From: Ensifer adhaerens
GTDB lineage: Bacteria > Pseudomonadota > Alphaproteobacteria > Rhizobiales > Rhizobiaceae
Reading direction: 5' to 3'
Assembly (NCBI RefSeq): GCF_020035535.1
Contig: NZ_CP083350.1
Coordinates: 124,001-188,000 of the forward strand
Length of the DNA stretch: 64,000 nt
A program made the translations under genes and the position numbers. The notes under the pieces were generated by a model. It searched no databases and was not told the DNA's origin. It saw nothing but the letters and a program-made list of their open reading frames with translations. Positions 1 to 9,337 of the stretch are shown here, piece after piece (positions within the stretch are counted from its first letter, which is position 1; each line of letters begins with the position of its first letter).

Positions 1-2
1 GC

Positions 3-920
3 GTCGTATGGGCCGCATGGCTCTACTACGTCGATCAACTGACCCAGAGCGACATTGCCAAGATCCTCGGCATGTCGCGCGCAACCATCGTCAACTATCT
101 GCAGGAAGCGCGTGAGCGGGGGCTCGTTTCGATCCGCGTCAACACCGACATCGGCGGGCGCGTTGCAATTGCGCGAAAGCTCAAAGAGGCTTTCGGGCTT
201 GAAGGCGCGCTGGTCATTCCCGCAGGCGAGCCGAGCTCGCTGGTCACGAGGCTCGGCGAAGCAGGCGCGCGCCTGCTTGCGGATATGGTGAAGGAAGGCG
301 ACACGATCGGCGTGGCCTGGGGGCGAACCGTGCTTGCCGTCGCCGACCAGATTTCGCTGGCAGAGCCCCTCGGCGGTCTTACGGTGGTCCAGGTATCGGG
401 CAGCTCGATCGCCAATCCCGAGTTTTCGCCGGAATTCTGCACCTCGCTGATGTCGCAGCGGATCCATGCGCGGTGCGTCAACCTGCTTGCACCTGCGCTG
501 CTCTCGACGCCGGAACTCAAGCGCTGGCTGCTTGCGGAACCTGTGCTCGTCAAGCAATTCGAGCTCATCCATTCCACCAATATCCTGGTCTTCGGCGTCG
601 GCGACATCGGGCCTGACACGCTGATCCGTTCGGCGAATGTGGCAAGCCAGGAAGACTTCGATTCCTATCAGGCACACGGCGCTGTCGCAGTTCTGATCTG
701 CCGTTTCATCGATGAAGCGGGCCGTCAGGTAAACGGCGAACTCGACGACCGCATGGTCGGCATCGAACTCGATGAACTCGTACGCATCCCGAGCCGGCTT
801 TGCGTTGCCGGCGGCGCGAACAAAGTCGCCGCTATCCGCGCGACGATGAAAGGCGGCTACGCCACGCACCTCGTCACCGACACGGAAACCGCCGAGCTGC
901 TGCTGGCGGAGGGCGCTTGA
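3..920 (+). CDS. SorC/DeoR-family sugar-binding transcriptional regulator (5' end outside window)
   Basis: The reading frame is open from base 3 with no start in view, so the N-terminus is missing. The first visible residues form a helix-turn-helix (QLTQSDIAKILGMSRATIVN). The remaining ~270 residues match the SorC/CggR effector domain that binds phosphorylated sugars: a GDTIGVAWGRT stretch, then GVGDIG, then a C-terminal VAGGANKVAAIRA motif that is conserved in the family. It is convergent with the sugar ABC/PfkB operon at 954-6745, so control of that operon by a sugar phosphate made by the PfkB kinase is the natural inference. The family assignment is firm; the effector is unknown. Confidence 0.9.
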   Translation, partial: VVWAAWLYYVDQLTQSDIAKILGMSRATIVNYLQEARERGLVSIRVNTDIGGRVAIARKLKEAFGLEGALVIPAGEPSSLVTRLGEAGARLLADMVKEGDTIGVAWGRTVLAVADQISLAEPLGGLTVVQVSGSSIANPEFSPEFCTSLMSQRIHARCVNLLAPALLSTPELKRWLLAEPVLVKQFELIHSTNILVFGVGDIGPDTLIRSANVASQEDFDSYQAHGAVAVLICRFIDEAGRQVNGELDDRMVGIELDELVRIPSRLCVAGGANKVAAIRATMKGGYATHLVTDTETAELLLAEGA

Positions 921-943
921 GGCGCTCGCAACGGAGCGCCTCA
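918..943. terminator. Bidirectional stem-loop terminator between convergent genes
   Basis: A 10-bp inverted repeat (TGAGGCGCTC / GAGCGCCTCA) with a 6-nt loop overlaps the stop of the SorC regulator and lies 11 bp from the stop of the convergent kinase gene. There is no clear T-run. Confidence 0.6.
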
Positions 944-953
944 GGGATCGGCC

Positions 954-1901
954 TCAGTTCGCCTTGACGCGCGCCGTTCGCATGAATTCCAGCGTCGCCT
1001 CGAAGGAGGTGATGCCGGCATCGGACCCGAGACCCGTCGCCACCAGTGCCGCAGATGCCTGAGCGAACTTGAGCGAGGTTTCCGTGTCCATGCGGTGGTG
1101 CAGGCCCGCGATGAAGCCGGCATTGAAGGCGTCGCCGCAGCCGGTCGTATCAACGATATCAATCTCGAATGCCGGCAACTTCAGGCTCTTTCTCGCGGGG
1201 TCCATGAAGTAGACACCGTCGCCACCCAGCGTGAAGACGCAATGTTGAACGCCGAGATCGGCGAAGAACAGTGCTGCATCCTCGGCTGTCTTGCGCCCGG
1301 AAATCAACATGGCTTCCTCTACGGAGGGCATGAAATAGTCGATGTAGGGGAAGAGCGGACGGATGAGGGAAAGTGTCTTCTCGCTGGCGCCGAGAAGGTC
1401 GAAGGTGACGGTCTTTCCCTTGCGCTTTGCTTCTTCGAGAAGCACACGGCTCGGCTCGCCGTCGAGGCGATCGAGCAGGCCCGTCCCGCCGAGGTGAACG
1501 ATCGACGCCATCGTCACGCGATCGAGCGCGTCGGGCGCGATTTCGAAATGGCCCGATGCGCCGCGGACGTGAAGCGCCGGCCTTTCGCCGTTGCGGCGAA
1601 TATTAAGGATCGTCGCGGAGGTCGGAACACCCGGGAGCCGCTGCATTTCCGCCGTATCGACACCGAAGCGTTGAAGCGTCGAAATGACGAAATCGGCTTT
1701 TTCGTCGTCGCCGACAGCGCCGACGGCCAGGCAGTTGAGGCCGAGTTTCGCCAGGTCCACAACGGTGCCGCCGGCAGTACCGGCGACGGTCAGGCGGATT
1801 TCATCAATGAATTCGACATTGCCGCCCGCAGGAATGCGGTCGACGGGGCGACCAAGAATGTCGAGGATGTAAAGTCCGATTACCGATACATCGTGCGCCA
1901 T
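954..1901 (-). CDS. PfkB-family carbohydrate kinase
   Basis: A 315-residue cytoplasmic ribokinase/PfkB-fold sugar kinase that phosphorylates the sugar imported by the upstream ABC system. The N-terminal GG-containing segment (AGTAGGTVVDLAKLGL) is at about residues 37-52. The C-terminal PfkB signature DTTGCGDAF, with the catalytic Asp at about residue 257, is intact. Length is normal. It is the last gene of the five-gene minus-strand sugar operon, 81 bp after the permease. The substrate cannot be named from sequence; a pentose, ketose or nucleoside are all possible. Confidence 0.88.
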   Translation of the reverse strand: MAHDVSVIGLYILDILGRPVDRIPAGGNVEFIDEIRLTVAGTAGGTVVDLAKLGLNCLAVGAVGDDEKADFVISTLQRFGVDTAEMQRLPGVPTSATILNIRRNGERPALHVRGASGHFEIAPDALDRVTMASIVHLGGTGLLDRLDGEPSRVLLEEAKRKGKTVTFDLLGASEKTLSLIRPLFPYIDYFMPSVEEAMLISGRKTAEDAALFFADLGVQHCVFTLGGDGVYFMDPARKSLKLPAFEIDIVDTTGCGDAFNAGFIAGLHHRMDTETSLKFAQASAALVATGLGSDAGITSFEATLEFMRTARVKAN

Positions 1902-1982
1902 GCGTTCAAACCTTTCTCTTGAAACTTAGTAGTCGACCGACATCGGCCCCAGCCGCCTTACCAGCGACCGCAGGCCGGGCCG

Positions 1983-3020
1983 TCATGATTGTTTGCCGCG
2001 GATCGAGAAGATGGCGCCGGCCAGAATGATGAAGATACCGACAATGACGAGCTGCCAGGTGCTCGGAATGCCGACGAGAATGAGCACGTTGCTGACGAGT
2101 GTAATCAGGATCACACCCAGGAGCGTACCGACAACGCTGCCTGAACCGCCCGTGATCCGCGCCCCGCCGAGAACAACGGCAGCGATAATCTCGAGCTCGG
2201 CGCCAGCGAGGTCGAACGGGTTGGCGAGGCGATTGCTGGAGACGTGAATGATCCCGGCAATGCCCGCAAGAAGCCCGGCATAACCGAAGACGAAGATGTG
2301 AACCGTACGCAGATTGTAGCCGAGGCGCTGGGCGACATTGGCGTTGCCGCCGACGGCGTAGACCGCGCGGCCAATCAGGGTTCGTTCGAGGATCCACCAG
2401 GTGGCGACCGACGCCACTGCCAGCACAAGCACGAAAGCCGGAAGGGTCGAAGTGGAACCGTTGTCGCTATGATGCGTGACAAGGGAAAGCTTTCCGAACG
2501 CGTCCATTGCCACCGGAATGTTCATGAACAACGCTGTGCCGACAAAGGTGAGCAGGAAACTGCGGATCACATATTGCGTGCCGATCGTCACGATCAGCGA
2601 CGGTGCCTTCAGCGTATGAACCAGGATGCCGTTCAGTGCGCCAAAGCATGCGCCGCCGACAGCGCCGAGCGCCAGGATCGCCAGGATCGGCATGTCCGGC
2701 ACGACGTTCACGACCAGCATCGTGACGGCATACATGACGAAGGCGGCAATCGCCGTGAACGAGACATCGATGCCACCCGAAGCGAGGACGACGAGCACAC
2801 CGAGGGCGAAAAGACCGCGAACGACCGAAGCCCGCAAGATATCGAAGAGGTTCGAGGTCTGCCAGAAGTCCGTGTTTATCGCGCCAACCGTGAGCGCAAC
2901 CGCCACGATGAGGATCAACGTAAACACCGGCGGATGCCGCACGAGCCAAGCCCAGGCGCCGGCAATGCCCCCTGCACTGCCCGATCGGGGTTCAGCTGCG
3001 GAAAAGGTGGTTTCGGTCAT
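1983..3020 (-). CDS. Sugar ABC transporter permease (RbsC/AraH family) 1
   Basis: An inner-membrane permease of 345 residues with about 8-10 hydrophobic segments, of the BPD_transp_2 family used by ribose, xylose and AI-2 importers. Near the C-terminus it carries GGARITGGSGSVVGTLLGV, the typical loop that contacts the ATPase. Its ATG overlaps the ATPase stop (ATGA), indicating translational coupling. A second, diverged permease lies at 5759-6745, so the channel is probably a heterodimer, as in LsrC/LsrD and RhaP/RhaQ systems. Confidence 0.92.
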   Translation of the reverse strand: MTETTFSAAEPRSGSAGGIAGAWAWLVRHPPVFTLILIVAVALTVGAINTDFWQTSNLFDILRASVVRGLFALGVLVVLASGGIDVSFTAIAAFVMYAVTMLVVNVVPDMPILAILALGAVGGACFGALNGILVHTLKAPSLIVTIGTQYVIRSFLLTFVGTALFMNIPVAMDAFGKLSLVTHHSDNGSTSTLPAFVLVLAVASVATWWILERTLIGRAVYAVGGNANVAQRLGYNLRTVHIFVFGYAGLLAGIAGIIHVSSNRLANPFDLAGAELEIIAAVVLGGARITGGSGSVVGTLLGVILITLVSNVLILVGIPSTWQLVIVGIFIILAGAIFSIRGKQS

Positions 3021-4591
3021 TGCAGCCTCTTAATTGTATCGTCGGTGAGTGCGCGATAGAGGACATCTTCCGCCAAGCCTTCGGCGGTGAAGGTTTTGAC
3101 AACGCGGCCCTTGCGCATGACCATGATGCGGTCGCAGTTCTGCAGAAGTTCGGGCAGGTCGTCGCTGATGATGATGACGCCCATGCCCTCGCCTGCAAGT
3201 CGCTGAATGATGCGGTAGATCGTGTCCTTGGAGCCGACGTCGACACCGACGGTCGGGCCGTGAAGGATGAGAAGTTTCGGATTGATGGTCAGCCAGCGGC
3301 CGATGAGCACACGCTGCTGATTGCCGCCGGAAAGCGACTGGACCGGCTTGTCGACGCCAGCCGAAGCGACCTGAAGATCGCCGACCGTTTGTTCGGCAAG
3401 CGTGCGGCTGCGTCGACCGTCGAGGACCCCGAAGGCGTTTCGGAGCCGGTCGAGCACCGGCACCATGATATTGTCCCGGATCGATTGCGATAGAAACAAG
3501 CCTTCCGAGAGCCGGTCTTCAGGCACATAGCCAATGCCCGAGGCGATGGCGTCGGCGGGTCTTTGAAGGCAGATCTCTTTGCCCTCCAGGCGGACGCCGC
3601 CGCTTTCCGCTGGCGACACGCCAGCGAGCGCAAGGGCCAATTCGTTGCGCCCGGAATCGAGCAGGCCGGTAATACCGACGATCTCGCCCTTTCTCAGTGA
3701 AAACGATACGTCCTCGAAGTAGCCGGATCGCGCCAAGCCGTCGATGTCGAGCAGTTTTTCACCGAGCGTGACCGCGGCGCGCTGGCGCGCGTCGTCGAGT
3801 ACCTTGCCGGTCATCCAGAAGGCGAGATCTGCCTTCGAGTGGGTGTCGACATCACATTCGGCGACTTTCTGGCCGTCGCGCATGATGATCGCGCGCCCAC
3901 CGAGCGATTTGCATTCATCGAGCTTGTGGGTGACGAACAAGACCGCGACGCCCTTGGAGCGCAAACGGTCGACGACGGCGATGAGAGTGTCGACCTCGTG
4001 TTTGGTGAGGGCCGTGGTCGGCTCGTCCATGATGACGAGACGGGCGTCGGATGCGATGGCGCGGGCGATCGCGATCAGTTGACGCGTTGCCATTGGCAAC
4101 TCGTCCGTTCGCGTCGAAAGGAAGGCGCGGTTTGTCGGCAATCCCACCGCCGCAAGCGCGCGCTCGGCCGTCGCGCGCATCTTCGGTATGTCGAGCCGGC
4201 GCGCGAGCTTGCCCGAGGAAGCCACCAATTGCTGTGTCAGGCCGATATTCTCGGCAACTGAAAGGTTCGGGAGCAGCGAAAAGTCCTGATAGACCGTCTC
4301 GATACCGGCAGCGAGAGCCGCCACGGGCGTCAGATCGGCAACAGTCTCGCCATCGATCAACAGGTCGCCGGCGTCCGCAGCCTGAGCCCCGGAAATGATC
4401 TTGATAAGCGTGCTTTTCCCACAGCCGTTTTCGCCCATCAGGTGATAGATGTTGCCGGCTTCGATCGAAAAGCTCACGCCCTTGAGCGCGCGCACCCCGC
4501 CGAAGTGCTTCTCGACGTTGCGCACCTCCAGAAACGGAGGCAAGGACTGCTGCCGCGGGAGCGGTTCGCTAGCACTGGGCTGAGGCTGCAT
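3017..4591 (-). CDS. Sugar ABC transporter ATP-binding protein (tandem nucleotide-binding domains)
   Basis: A fused two-domain ATPase of the RbsA/MglA type, 524 residues. The first domain has Walker A GENGCGKST at about residues 53-61, a Q-loop and VIMDEPTTAL. The second domain has the usual degenerate Walker A (GLLDSGRNEL), an intact signature LSGGNQQR and LLILHGPTVGVD. An in-frame ATG exists 21 bp upstream (4612). I prefer the start at 4591 because AGGA lies 7 nt before it, and the upstream ATG has no ribosome binding site. It follows the binding-protein gene after a stem-loop and overlaps the downstream permease by 4 bp. Confidence 0.92.
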   Translation of the reverse strand: MQPQPSASEPLPRQQSLPPFLEVRNVEKHFGGVRALKGVSFSIEAGNIYHLMGENGCGKSTLIKIISGAQAADAGDLLIDGETVADLTPVAALAAGIETVYQDFSLLPNLSVAENIGLTQQLVASSGKLARRLDIPKMRATAERALAAVGLPTNRAFLSTRTDELPMATRQLIAIARAIASDARLVIMDEPTTALTKHEVDTLIAVVDRLRSKGVAVLFVTHKLDECKSLGGRAIIMRDGQKVAECDVDTHSKADLAFWMTGKVLDDARQRAAVTLGEKLLDIDGLARSGYFEDVSFSLRKGEIVGITGLLDSGRNELALALAGVSPAESGGVRLEGKEICLQRPADAIASGIGYVPEDRLSEGLFLSQSIRDNIMVPVLDRLRNAFGVLDGRRSRTLAEQTVGDLQVASAGVDKPVQSLSGGNQQRVLIGRWLTINPKLLILHGPTVGVDVGSKDTIYRIIQRLAGEGMGVIIISDDLPELLQNCDRIMVMRKGRVVKTFTAEGLAEDVLYRALTDDTIKRLQ

Positions 4592-4631
4592 GGATTTGTC
4601 CTGATGCTGCATGGATCGACGCGCTGAAGGA

Positions 4632-4659
4632 ACCCATCGCGCCGGAGCCGGCGCGATGG
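4632..4659 (-). repeat. Intra-operon stem-loop between binding protein and ATPase genes
   Basis: A 13-bp inverted repeat (CCCATCGCGCCGG / CCGGCGCGATGGG) with a 2-nt spacer, 20 bp after the binding-protein stop and without a T-run. Such hairpins often protect the binding-protein mRNA so that it is made in excess over the membrane components. That role here is inference. Confidence 0.6.
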
Positions 4660-4678
4660 GGTTGACCGGTTGAGCCGA

Positions 4679-5680
4679 TCAGAACGGATATTTGCCGTAG
4701 TTGGACTTGTCGACGTCGACCCAGGCCTCGCCGACGACGATGATGCCGTCGCCTGCACCCTTCTTGACCGCCACCTTTTCGTAGCCTGGAACGCCGAGGT
4801 CCATGCCGTCCTTGATCTCTTCACCCTTGATGACCATGTCCGCCACCTTGTTCATGACGTAGCCGGCGTCCTTCGGGTCCCAGAAGCTGATGCCATCAAC
4901 GGCGCCGGATTCGAGATAGGAAGCGGTGTCCTTCGGCAAGCCGATGCCGAACACGCAGGTCTTGTCCTGCAGGCCGGCCTCTTCGACCGCGCGCCCGATG
5001 CCGATGACGTCGATCGCCGACCCGCCCTGGAAGCCCTTGATGTCGGGGTACTTGCGCAGGATTTCGCGCGCCTTTTCGTAGGCGCGATTGGCGTCATTGA
5101 AGGACTCGTTCTTCTCCGAGACGAGTTCCATTTCCGGGTACTTCTTGGCGTTCTCTGCGCCGCCGTCTGCCCACTGGACGTGCGTCAGGCTGCCGAGCGA
5201 GCCGACGAAGGACGTCCACTTCCCGGACTTGCCCATGCATTCGGCGATCTTCTCGTTGAACCGCGCACCGAATGCCTTGTTTTCAAATGCTTCGATGTCG
5301 ACGAGGGTGTTCTTCATGCTGTCGGCTTCGTGAGTCACGACCTTGATGCCGCGTTGGGCTGCGCGCTTCAGCACGCCTTCGAGCGATGACGCGTCCATCG
5401 GCACGACGGCGATGGCGCTGACCTTCTTGGCAACCAGATCCTCGATCAGGCGCGCCTGCTGGGCAGCGTCGGCCTTGCCGGGGCCAATCTGGCTGGTGGC
5501 CACCGTATCGTTGTCGTTGCCGTAGGCGGTCACGCCTTCGTTCATGCGCGTGAACCAGTTCTCGCCGGTGACCTTGACCACCGTGACGATGGACGGCTTT
5601 TCATCGGCCGTCGCGATCGCCGCACCCCAGATGGTGCTGAGCGCCACGGTGCAGGCGGCAAGCTTACGAAAATCAGACAT
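4679..5680 (-). CDS. Periplasmic sugar-binding protein of ABC transporter
   Basis: A 333-residue type I periplasmic binding protein (Peripla_BP_4; RbsB/LsrB/RhaS-like). It has an N-terminal Sec signal peptide (FRKLAACTVALSTIWGAAIATA), a VVKVTGENWFTRM start of the mature domain, and the AIAVVPMDASSLEGVLKRA and VVTHEADS segments typical of the family. The start at 5680 is preferred over the ATG 12 bp upstream because GGAGGAAC sits directly before it. It lies between the permease 2 and ATPase genes of the same operon. The ligand is unknown. Confidence 0.92.
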   Translation of the reverse strand: MSDFRKLAACTVALSTIWGAAIATADEKPSIVTVVKVTGENWFTRMNEGVTAYGNDNDTVATSQIGPGKADAAQQARLIEDLVAKKVSAIAVVPMDASSLEGVLKRAAQRGIKVVTHEADSMKNTLVDIEAFENKAFGARFNEKIAECMGKSGKWTSFVGSLGSLTHVQWADGGAENAKKYPEMELVSEKNESFNDANRAYEKAREILRKYPDIKGFQGGSAIDVIGIGRAVEEAGLQDKTCVFGIGLPKDTASYLESGAVDGISFWDPKDAGYVMNKVADMVIKGEEIKDGMDLGVPGYEKVAVKKGAGDGIIVVGEAWVDVDKSNYGKYPF

Positions 5681-5758
5681 AGTTCCTCCCATTGTGCCTT
5701 CGAAGGAAAAGTGCCGCTGGCGTGCGAAGGCCCGCGCCGGCGTTGACGAGGAAGAGGG

Positions 5759-6745
5759 CTAGTTGCGGGCGACTCTCAACCAGGCTTTGAAATCGAAGCC
5801 TGAGATCGCAATGAAGATGAGCAGGAGAACACCCCAGGCGAGATCCCGGAAGAAATTGGAGATGTTCATGAAGTTGAAGAGGCTCGAAAGCATCTGTAGC
5901 GAAGTTGCCGAGAGTACCACGCAGACGACCCGTCCGTAGCCGCCCTCTGGGCGAACGCCTGCCATGACTGCAATGAGGATCGCGATGAGGACGTATGAGC
6001 TGCCGTAATCCCATTTCATGCTCGACGTGCGTGCGGCGATCACGATGCCGGCCAGCGACGCCAGCAAACCGCATACCGTATAGGTCACGAACAGAATTCG
6101 CTTCTCGGGAATACCTGCGTAGCGCGCCGCCTTGGCATTGTTGCCAAGCAGAAGCAGGCGTTGACCGAAGGGGGTGAAGCGCAACACCACTCCAATACCG
6201 AGCGCGACGAGAAGGAAGAGCGCGAAGCATTGCGGAACGCTGAGGATCGAGGCATTGCCGAAATCATCGAGCGGCTCGACGTAGCCGAGGCTGAGTGCCG
6301 AACCATTTGTGAGGACGACGGCGAGCCCAGTGAAGAGCAACTGGGTGCCGAGCGTCGCAATGATCGGCGTCAATCCGAGCCGCGCGATCAGCAAGCCGTT
6401 CAGCATGCCGCCGACAAGGCCGATCGCAAGTGCCGCGCCGACGAAGCTCCATGTGAAGAGGAGCGGCGCATCGTCGGCGGAAATGGCATCACGCAGGAAG
6501 AAGTAGGCTGCAACACCGGAAAGGTTCGCCAGAGCGATGCCGGAGAGGTCAATGCCACCATTGCCGGACATCATGGCGAGCATCACCCCGAGGGCGAGGA
6601 AGCCGAGCTCGGGAACCTGCGAGGCCATCGACTGGAAGTTATAGAGCTCGACGAAGCTGGCACCGACGAGCACCGCGCCGGCCACGACGGCGGCGACGTT
6701 GACAGTCGCCAGAAAGCCCAGCTGTCGGTCCACCTGAAAAGCCAA
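5759..6745 (-). CDS. Sugar ABC transporter permease (RbsC/AraH family) 2
   Basis: First gene of the sugar operon: 328 residues, multiple hydrophobic segments, BPD_transp_2 family (GNGGIDLSGIALANLSG, GLVGGMLNGLLIARLGLTP, GLLASLAGIVIAAR). A GGAGGA Shine-Dalgarno lies 6 nt before a TTG codon at 6745, so I start there. An upstream in-frame GTG at 6760 would place the SD inside the gene. It is diverged from the permease at 1983-3020, consistent with a heterodimeric channel. Confidence 0.88.
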   Translation of the reverse strand: MAFQVDRQLGFLATVNVAAVVAGAVLVGASFVELYNFQSMASQVPELGFLALGVMLAMMSGNGGIDLSGIALANLSGVAAYFFLRDAISADDAPLLFTWSFVGAALAIGLVGGMLNGLLIARLGLTPIIATLGTQLLFTGLAVVLTNGSALSLGYVEPLDDFGNASILSVPQCFALFLLVALGIGVVLRFTPFGQRLLLLGNNAKAARYAGIPEKRILFVTYTVCGLLASLAGIVIAARTSSMKWDYGSSYVLIAILIAVMAGVRPEGGYGRVVCVVLSATSLQMLSSLFNFMNISNFFRDLAWGVLLLIFIAISGFDFKAWLRVARN

Positions 6746-7471
6746 GATTATTCCTCCCACCCTGGTGTCTGCGTAGTTTGAAACCGCTCCCTAGGCCGTC
6801 GATTTCTGCTCCTGTCTCCCCTGAAGCAACCGGCTTAAGTGGCGTTCGCTACCCATATTTGACATTTGCCAGCGATAGGTGTGTTTTGTCAACAGCGTTC
6901 TTCACGTTCCCTGATCGCAGCATCAGACTTGGAGGAGAATGGCTGGTAACAGCCTCTTCCGGACCGCATGGCCTTATGGCTTAGCTGCGGTGTCGAACCG
7001 TTACACAGTCGGCGCCACCAGACATTTCAGGGCCTGCAAATCAAGCCGCATCAGCGAAGCTTAGAGACGCGAATTTCAAGCGAATGTCGCCGTGACAACT
7101 GAGACTCGTCGGCGCCAAGCCGGAACGTCGCTTGTTCGCACAGCATGGGATGATCTGTGAAAAGGGGATGCTATCAGGTCCGTCTGATCGTCGATCCGGC
7201 AGCAGCAAGGGGCGCACCCGATCTATGCGGCACACGCTTCGCGCCGCCTCTCCGGTACAGTGCGTTCGAAATCTCCATGGAAGCGGAGAAGCGCCGGGCG
7301 CGTCACGACGACAGGTTCACGTAAGAGGATTGATGCAGAAATCAATCCAGAAAATGAAATATGTCCAATTGGTTATACTGACTTGCTTACATTCTTAATC
7401 AGGCAAGGACGCCGGAAGAACCGATTGAACTGCCGCGCCCGTCCGGTGACCGGCGCGGCTTTGATTGCGCG
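6746..7471. promoter_or_regulatory. Gene-free stretch: promoter region of the sugar operon
   Basis: About 725 bp without a convincing gene on either strand; the short open frames have no coding character or ribosome sites. It must contain the minus-strand promoter of the sugar operon. A TTGACA (6859-6864) and TGTCAA (6887-6892) inverted pair is a possible operator for the SorC regulator. The right end holds a hairpin at 7432-7459. Confidence 0.45.
7432..7459 (-). terminator. Probable terminator after the aminotransferase gene
   Basis: An 8-bp inverted repeat (GCCGCGCC / GGCGCGGC) with a 12-nt loop begins 13 bp after the aminotransferase stop. The T-rich tail is weak. Confidence 0.5.
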
Positions 7472-8818
7472 CTACGATCCCGCCAGTTCCTTGAGACTGC
7501 GCTCGACGATATCGAACATCTCATCGACCTCTGTGCTGGTGATGATCATCGGCGGGCAGAAGGCAATAGCGTCGCCGATATTGCGGGAAATCAGGCCGTT
7601 CTTCTGCAACAGGGCTGCCGCCCTGGCGCCCATTGTCCCCGTCGGTGCGCCGTCAGCGGCCTCCAGTTCCAGGGCCCCGATCAGCCCGACTCCGCGCGCT
7701 TCGACTGCGAGGGGATGCCGCTCCAGTGCGTTGAGACGTTCGAGAAAATGTGGCGCTAGCCGGCGCACGTTTCCGACGAGATCGCGCTCCTCGATGATGG
7801 CCAAGTTCTCCAGAGAGACTGCGGCGGCGACGGGATGTCCACTTGCCGTATAGCCGTGGCCGAGCACGCCGATCCGGCCTGCCTCGCAAGCGATCGGTTC
7901 AAAGACGCGCTCGTTGATCATCAGCGCCGAGATCGGCTGGTAAGACGAGGAGAGTTGCTTGGAGACCGTCATGATATCGGGGCGCAGGCCATAGGTTTGC
8001 GAGCCGAACATGTTGCCGGTACGGCCAAACCCGCAGATCACCTCGTCGGCGATGAGCAGAATGTCGTAACGGTCCAGGACCTCCTGGATGGCGGCCCAAT
8101 AACCTTCCGGCGGAACGATGACGCCGCCGGCGCCCATCACCGGCTCGCCGATGAAGGCGGCGATCGTTTCCGGTCCCTCCTCGAGGATCATGGCCTCCAG
8201 CTCCTCGGCGCAGCAGCGCGAGAAGGCAAGTTCGTCCTGGCCCGGTTCCGCACCCGTTCGATAATGCGGGCATGTCGTGTGCAGGATGTTCGGGAACGGC
8301 AGATCGAACGAGCGATGATTGTTGGGCAGGCCCGTCAGACTGGCGCTCAGCGCCGTCACGCCGTGATAGCCCTTGATCCGCGAGATGATCTTCTTCTTCT
8401 CGGGCTTGCCGAGCGCGTTCGAGCGGTACCACACGAGCTTGATCGCGGTGTCGTTCGCCTCCGACCCGGAATTTGCGAAATAGACCTTCGACATCGGTAC
8501 GGGCGCCAGCGACACCAACTTCTCCGCCAGATCGGCAACCGGCCCGTGCGATTTCTGCGAGAACGTGTGGTAGTAGGGCAATTGGCTCAGTTGCTTGCGC
8601 GCAGCCTCGACGAGCCGTTTCTCGCCGAAGCCGACGGCGACGCTCCAGAGCCCCGCCATGCCCTCGATGTAGCGGTTGCCGCTGTTGTCGAAGACGTGGA
8701 TGCCCTCCCCGCGCTCGATCACCATCGGCCCTTCGCGTTCCAGGCGCCGGGGATTGGTGTAGGAATGGAGGTGATACGCCATGTCCCGCGCTTCGGTGGA
8801 ATTCGGCTGTGCGGTCAT
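7472..8818 (-). CDS. Class III PLP-dependent aminotransferase (omega-amino acid/polyamine-pyruvate type)
   Basis: A 448-residue fold-type I class III transaminase. It shows NSGSEANDTAIKLVWYRSNALG, YHGVTALSASLTG, IADEVICGFGRTG (the Asp that contacts the pyridine N) and the Schiff-base lysine at about residue 287 in TVSKQLSSSYQP. It transfers the amino group of an omega-amino acid or diamine to pyruvate or a keto acid. GGGAG precedes the ATG. It is the last gene of a minus-strand run hyuA-hyuB-GNAT-aminotransferase, which suits deamination of an amino acid released by HyuAB or the amidase. The exact amine donor is not predictable. Confidence 0.88.
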   Translation of the reverse strand: MTAQPNSTEARDMAYHLHSYTNPRRLEREGPMVIERGEGIHVFDNSGNRYIEGMAGLWSVAVGFGEKRLVEAARKQLSQLPYYHTFSQKSHGPVADLAEKLVSLAPVPMSKVYFANSGSEANDTAIKLVWYRSNALGKPEKKKIISRIKGYHGVTALSASLTGLPNNHRSFDLPFPNILHTTCPHYRTGAEPGQDELAFSRCCAEELEAMILEEGPETIAAFIGEPVMGAGGVIVPPEGYWAAIQEVLDRYDILLIADEVICGFGRTGNMFGSQTYGLRPDIMTVSKQLSSSYQPISALMINERVFEPIACEAGRIGVLGHGYTASGHPVAAAVSLENLAIIEERDLVGNVRRLAPHFLERLNALERHPLAVEARGVGLIGALELEAADGAPTGTMGARAAALLQKNGLISRNIGDAIAFCPPMIITSTEVDEMFDIVERSLKELAGS

Positions 8819-8839
8819 CGGCGTCTCCCTGCTGCGATT

Positions 8840-9283
8840 TCAAAGCCTGATATCATAGGTAATCCAATCGGTGCGTGACGCGACACGATCATAAAGCGTT
8901 CGTGCACGATAATTGTTGTCGCGTGTGATCCAGCGGACGACGTTCCAGCCGCGGTCCCGCCCGATCTCGGCAACGGCGCGGATCAGTGCGGGGGCTGCGC
9001 CGCTTCCACGCGCCTCGGGTACAACGAAGAGATCGTCGAGAAAGCCGCCGCGCGCCGCGAATAACGGCCGGATGTATTCGCGAAAATGTGTCAGGCCGAC
9101 CGGGCGGCCAGTGCCATCGAGCGCAAGCCGGCATTCAAGCCGGCCATCGCAGATCCAGCCCCAGACCCGATCACGCATTTCGTCGGTCTGCTCGACGCCG
9201 TAGTAGCTGGCAAACCCCGCGTGGAGCTCGTTCCACACTGACCTGTCGCCCTCAGCTACGGCGACGATCGTGATATCACCCAT
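8840..9283 (-). CDS. GNAT-family N-acetyltransferase
   Basis: A 147-residue GCN5-related acetyltransferase. The acetyl-CoA pyrophosphate-binding segment is LDDLFVVPEARGSGAAPALIRAV (about residues 80-102), followed by the C-terminal TRDNNYRARTLYDRVA typical of small amine-acetylating members. It sits 21 bp upstream of the aminotransferase and 54 bp after hyuB, in the same direction. An amine or amino acid intermediate is the likely substrate. The family call is clear; the substrate is open. Confidence 0.85.
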   Translation of the reverse strand: MGDITIVAVAEGDRSVWNELHAGFASYYGVEQTDEMRDRVWGWICDGRLECRLALDGTGRPVGLTHFREYIRPLFAARGGFLDDLFVVPEARGSGAAPALIRAVAEIGRDRGWNVVRWITRDNNYRARTLYDRVASRTDWITYDIRL

Positions 9284-9299
9284 TGTTACCCCCGACCCT

Positions 9300-9320
9300 G
9301 GGTGGGCGAACCGCCCACCC
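9300..9320 (-). repeat. Stem-loop between hyuB and the GNAT gene
   Basis: A perfect 9-bp stem (GGGTGGGCG / CGCCCACCC) with a 3-nt loop, 17 bp after the hyuB stop. There is no T-run, so it is an attenuator or mRNA-stabilising hairpin rather than a clear terminator. Confidence 0.55.
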
Positions 9321-9337
9321 GCCAGCCATTTTCGACA

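Noticed and set aside
1095-1922. Long plus-strand open frame opposite the PfkB kinase (275 codons)
   Set aside because: It lies exactly antisense to a well-supported PfkB gene and has the Arg/Asp-rich composition of GC-rich shadow frames.
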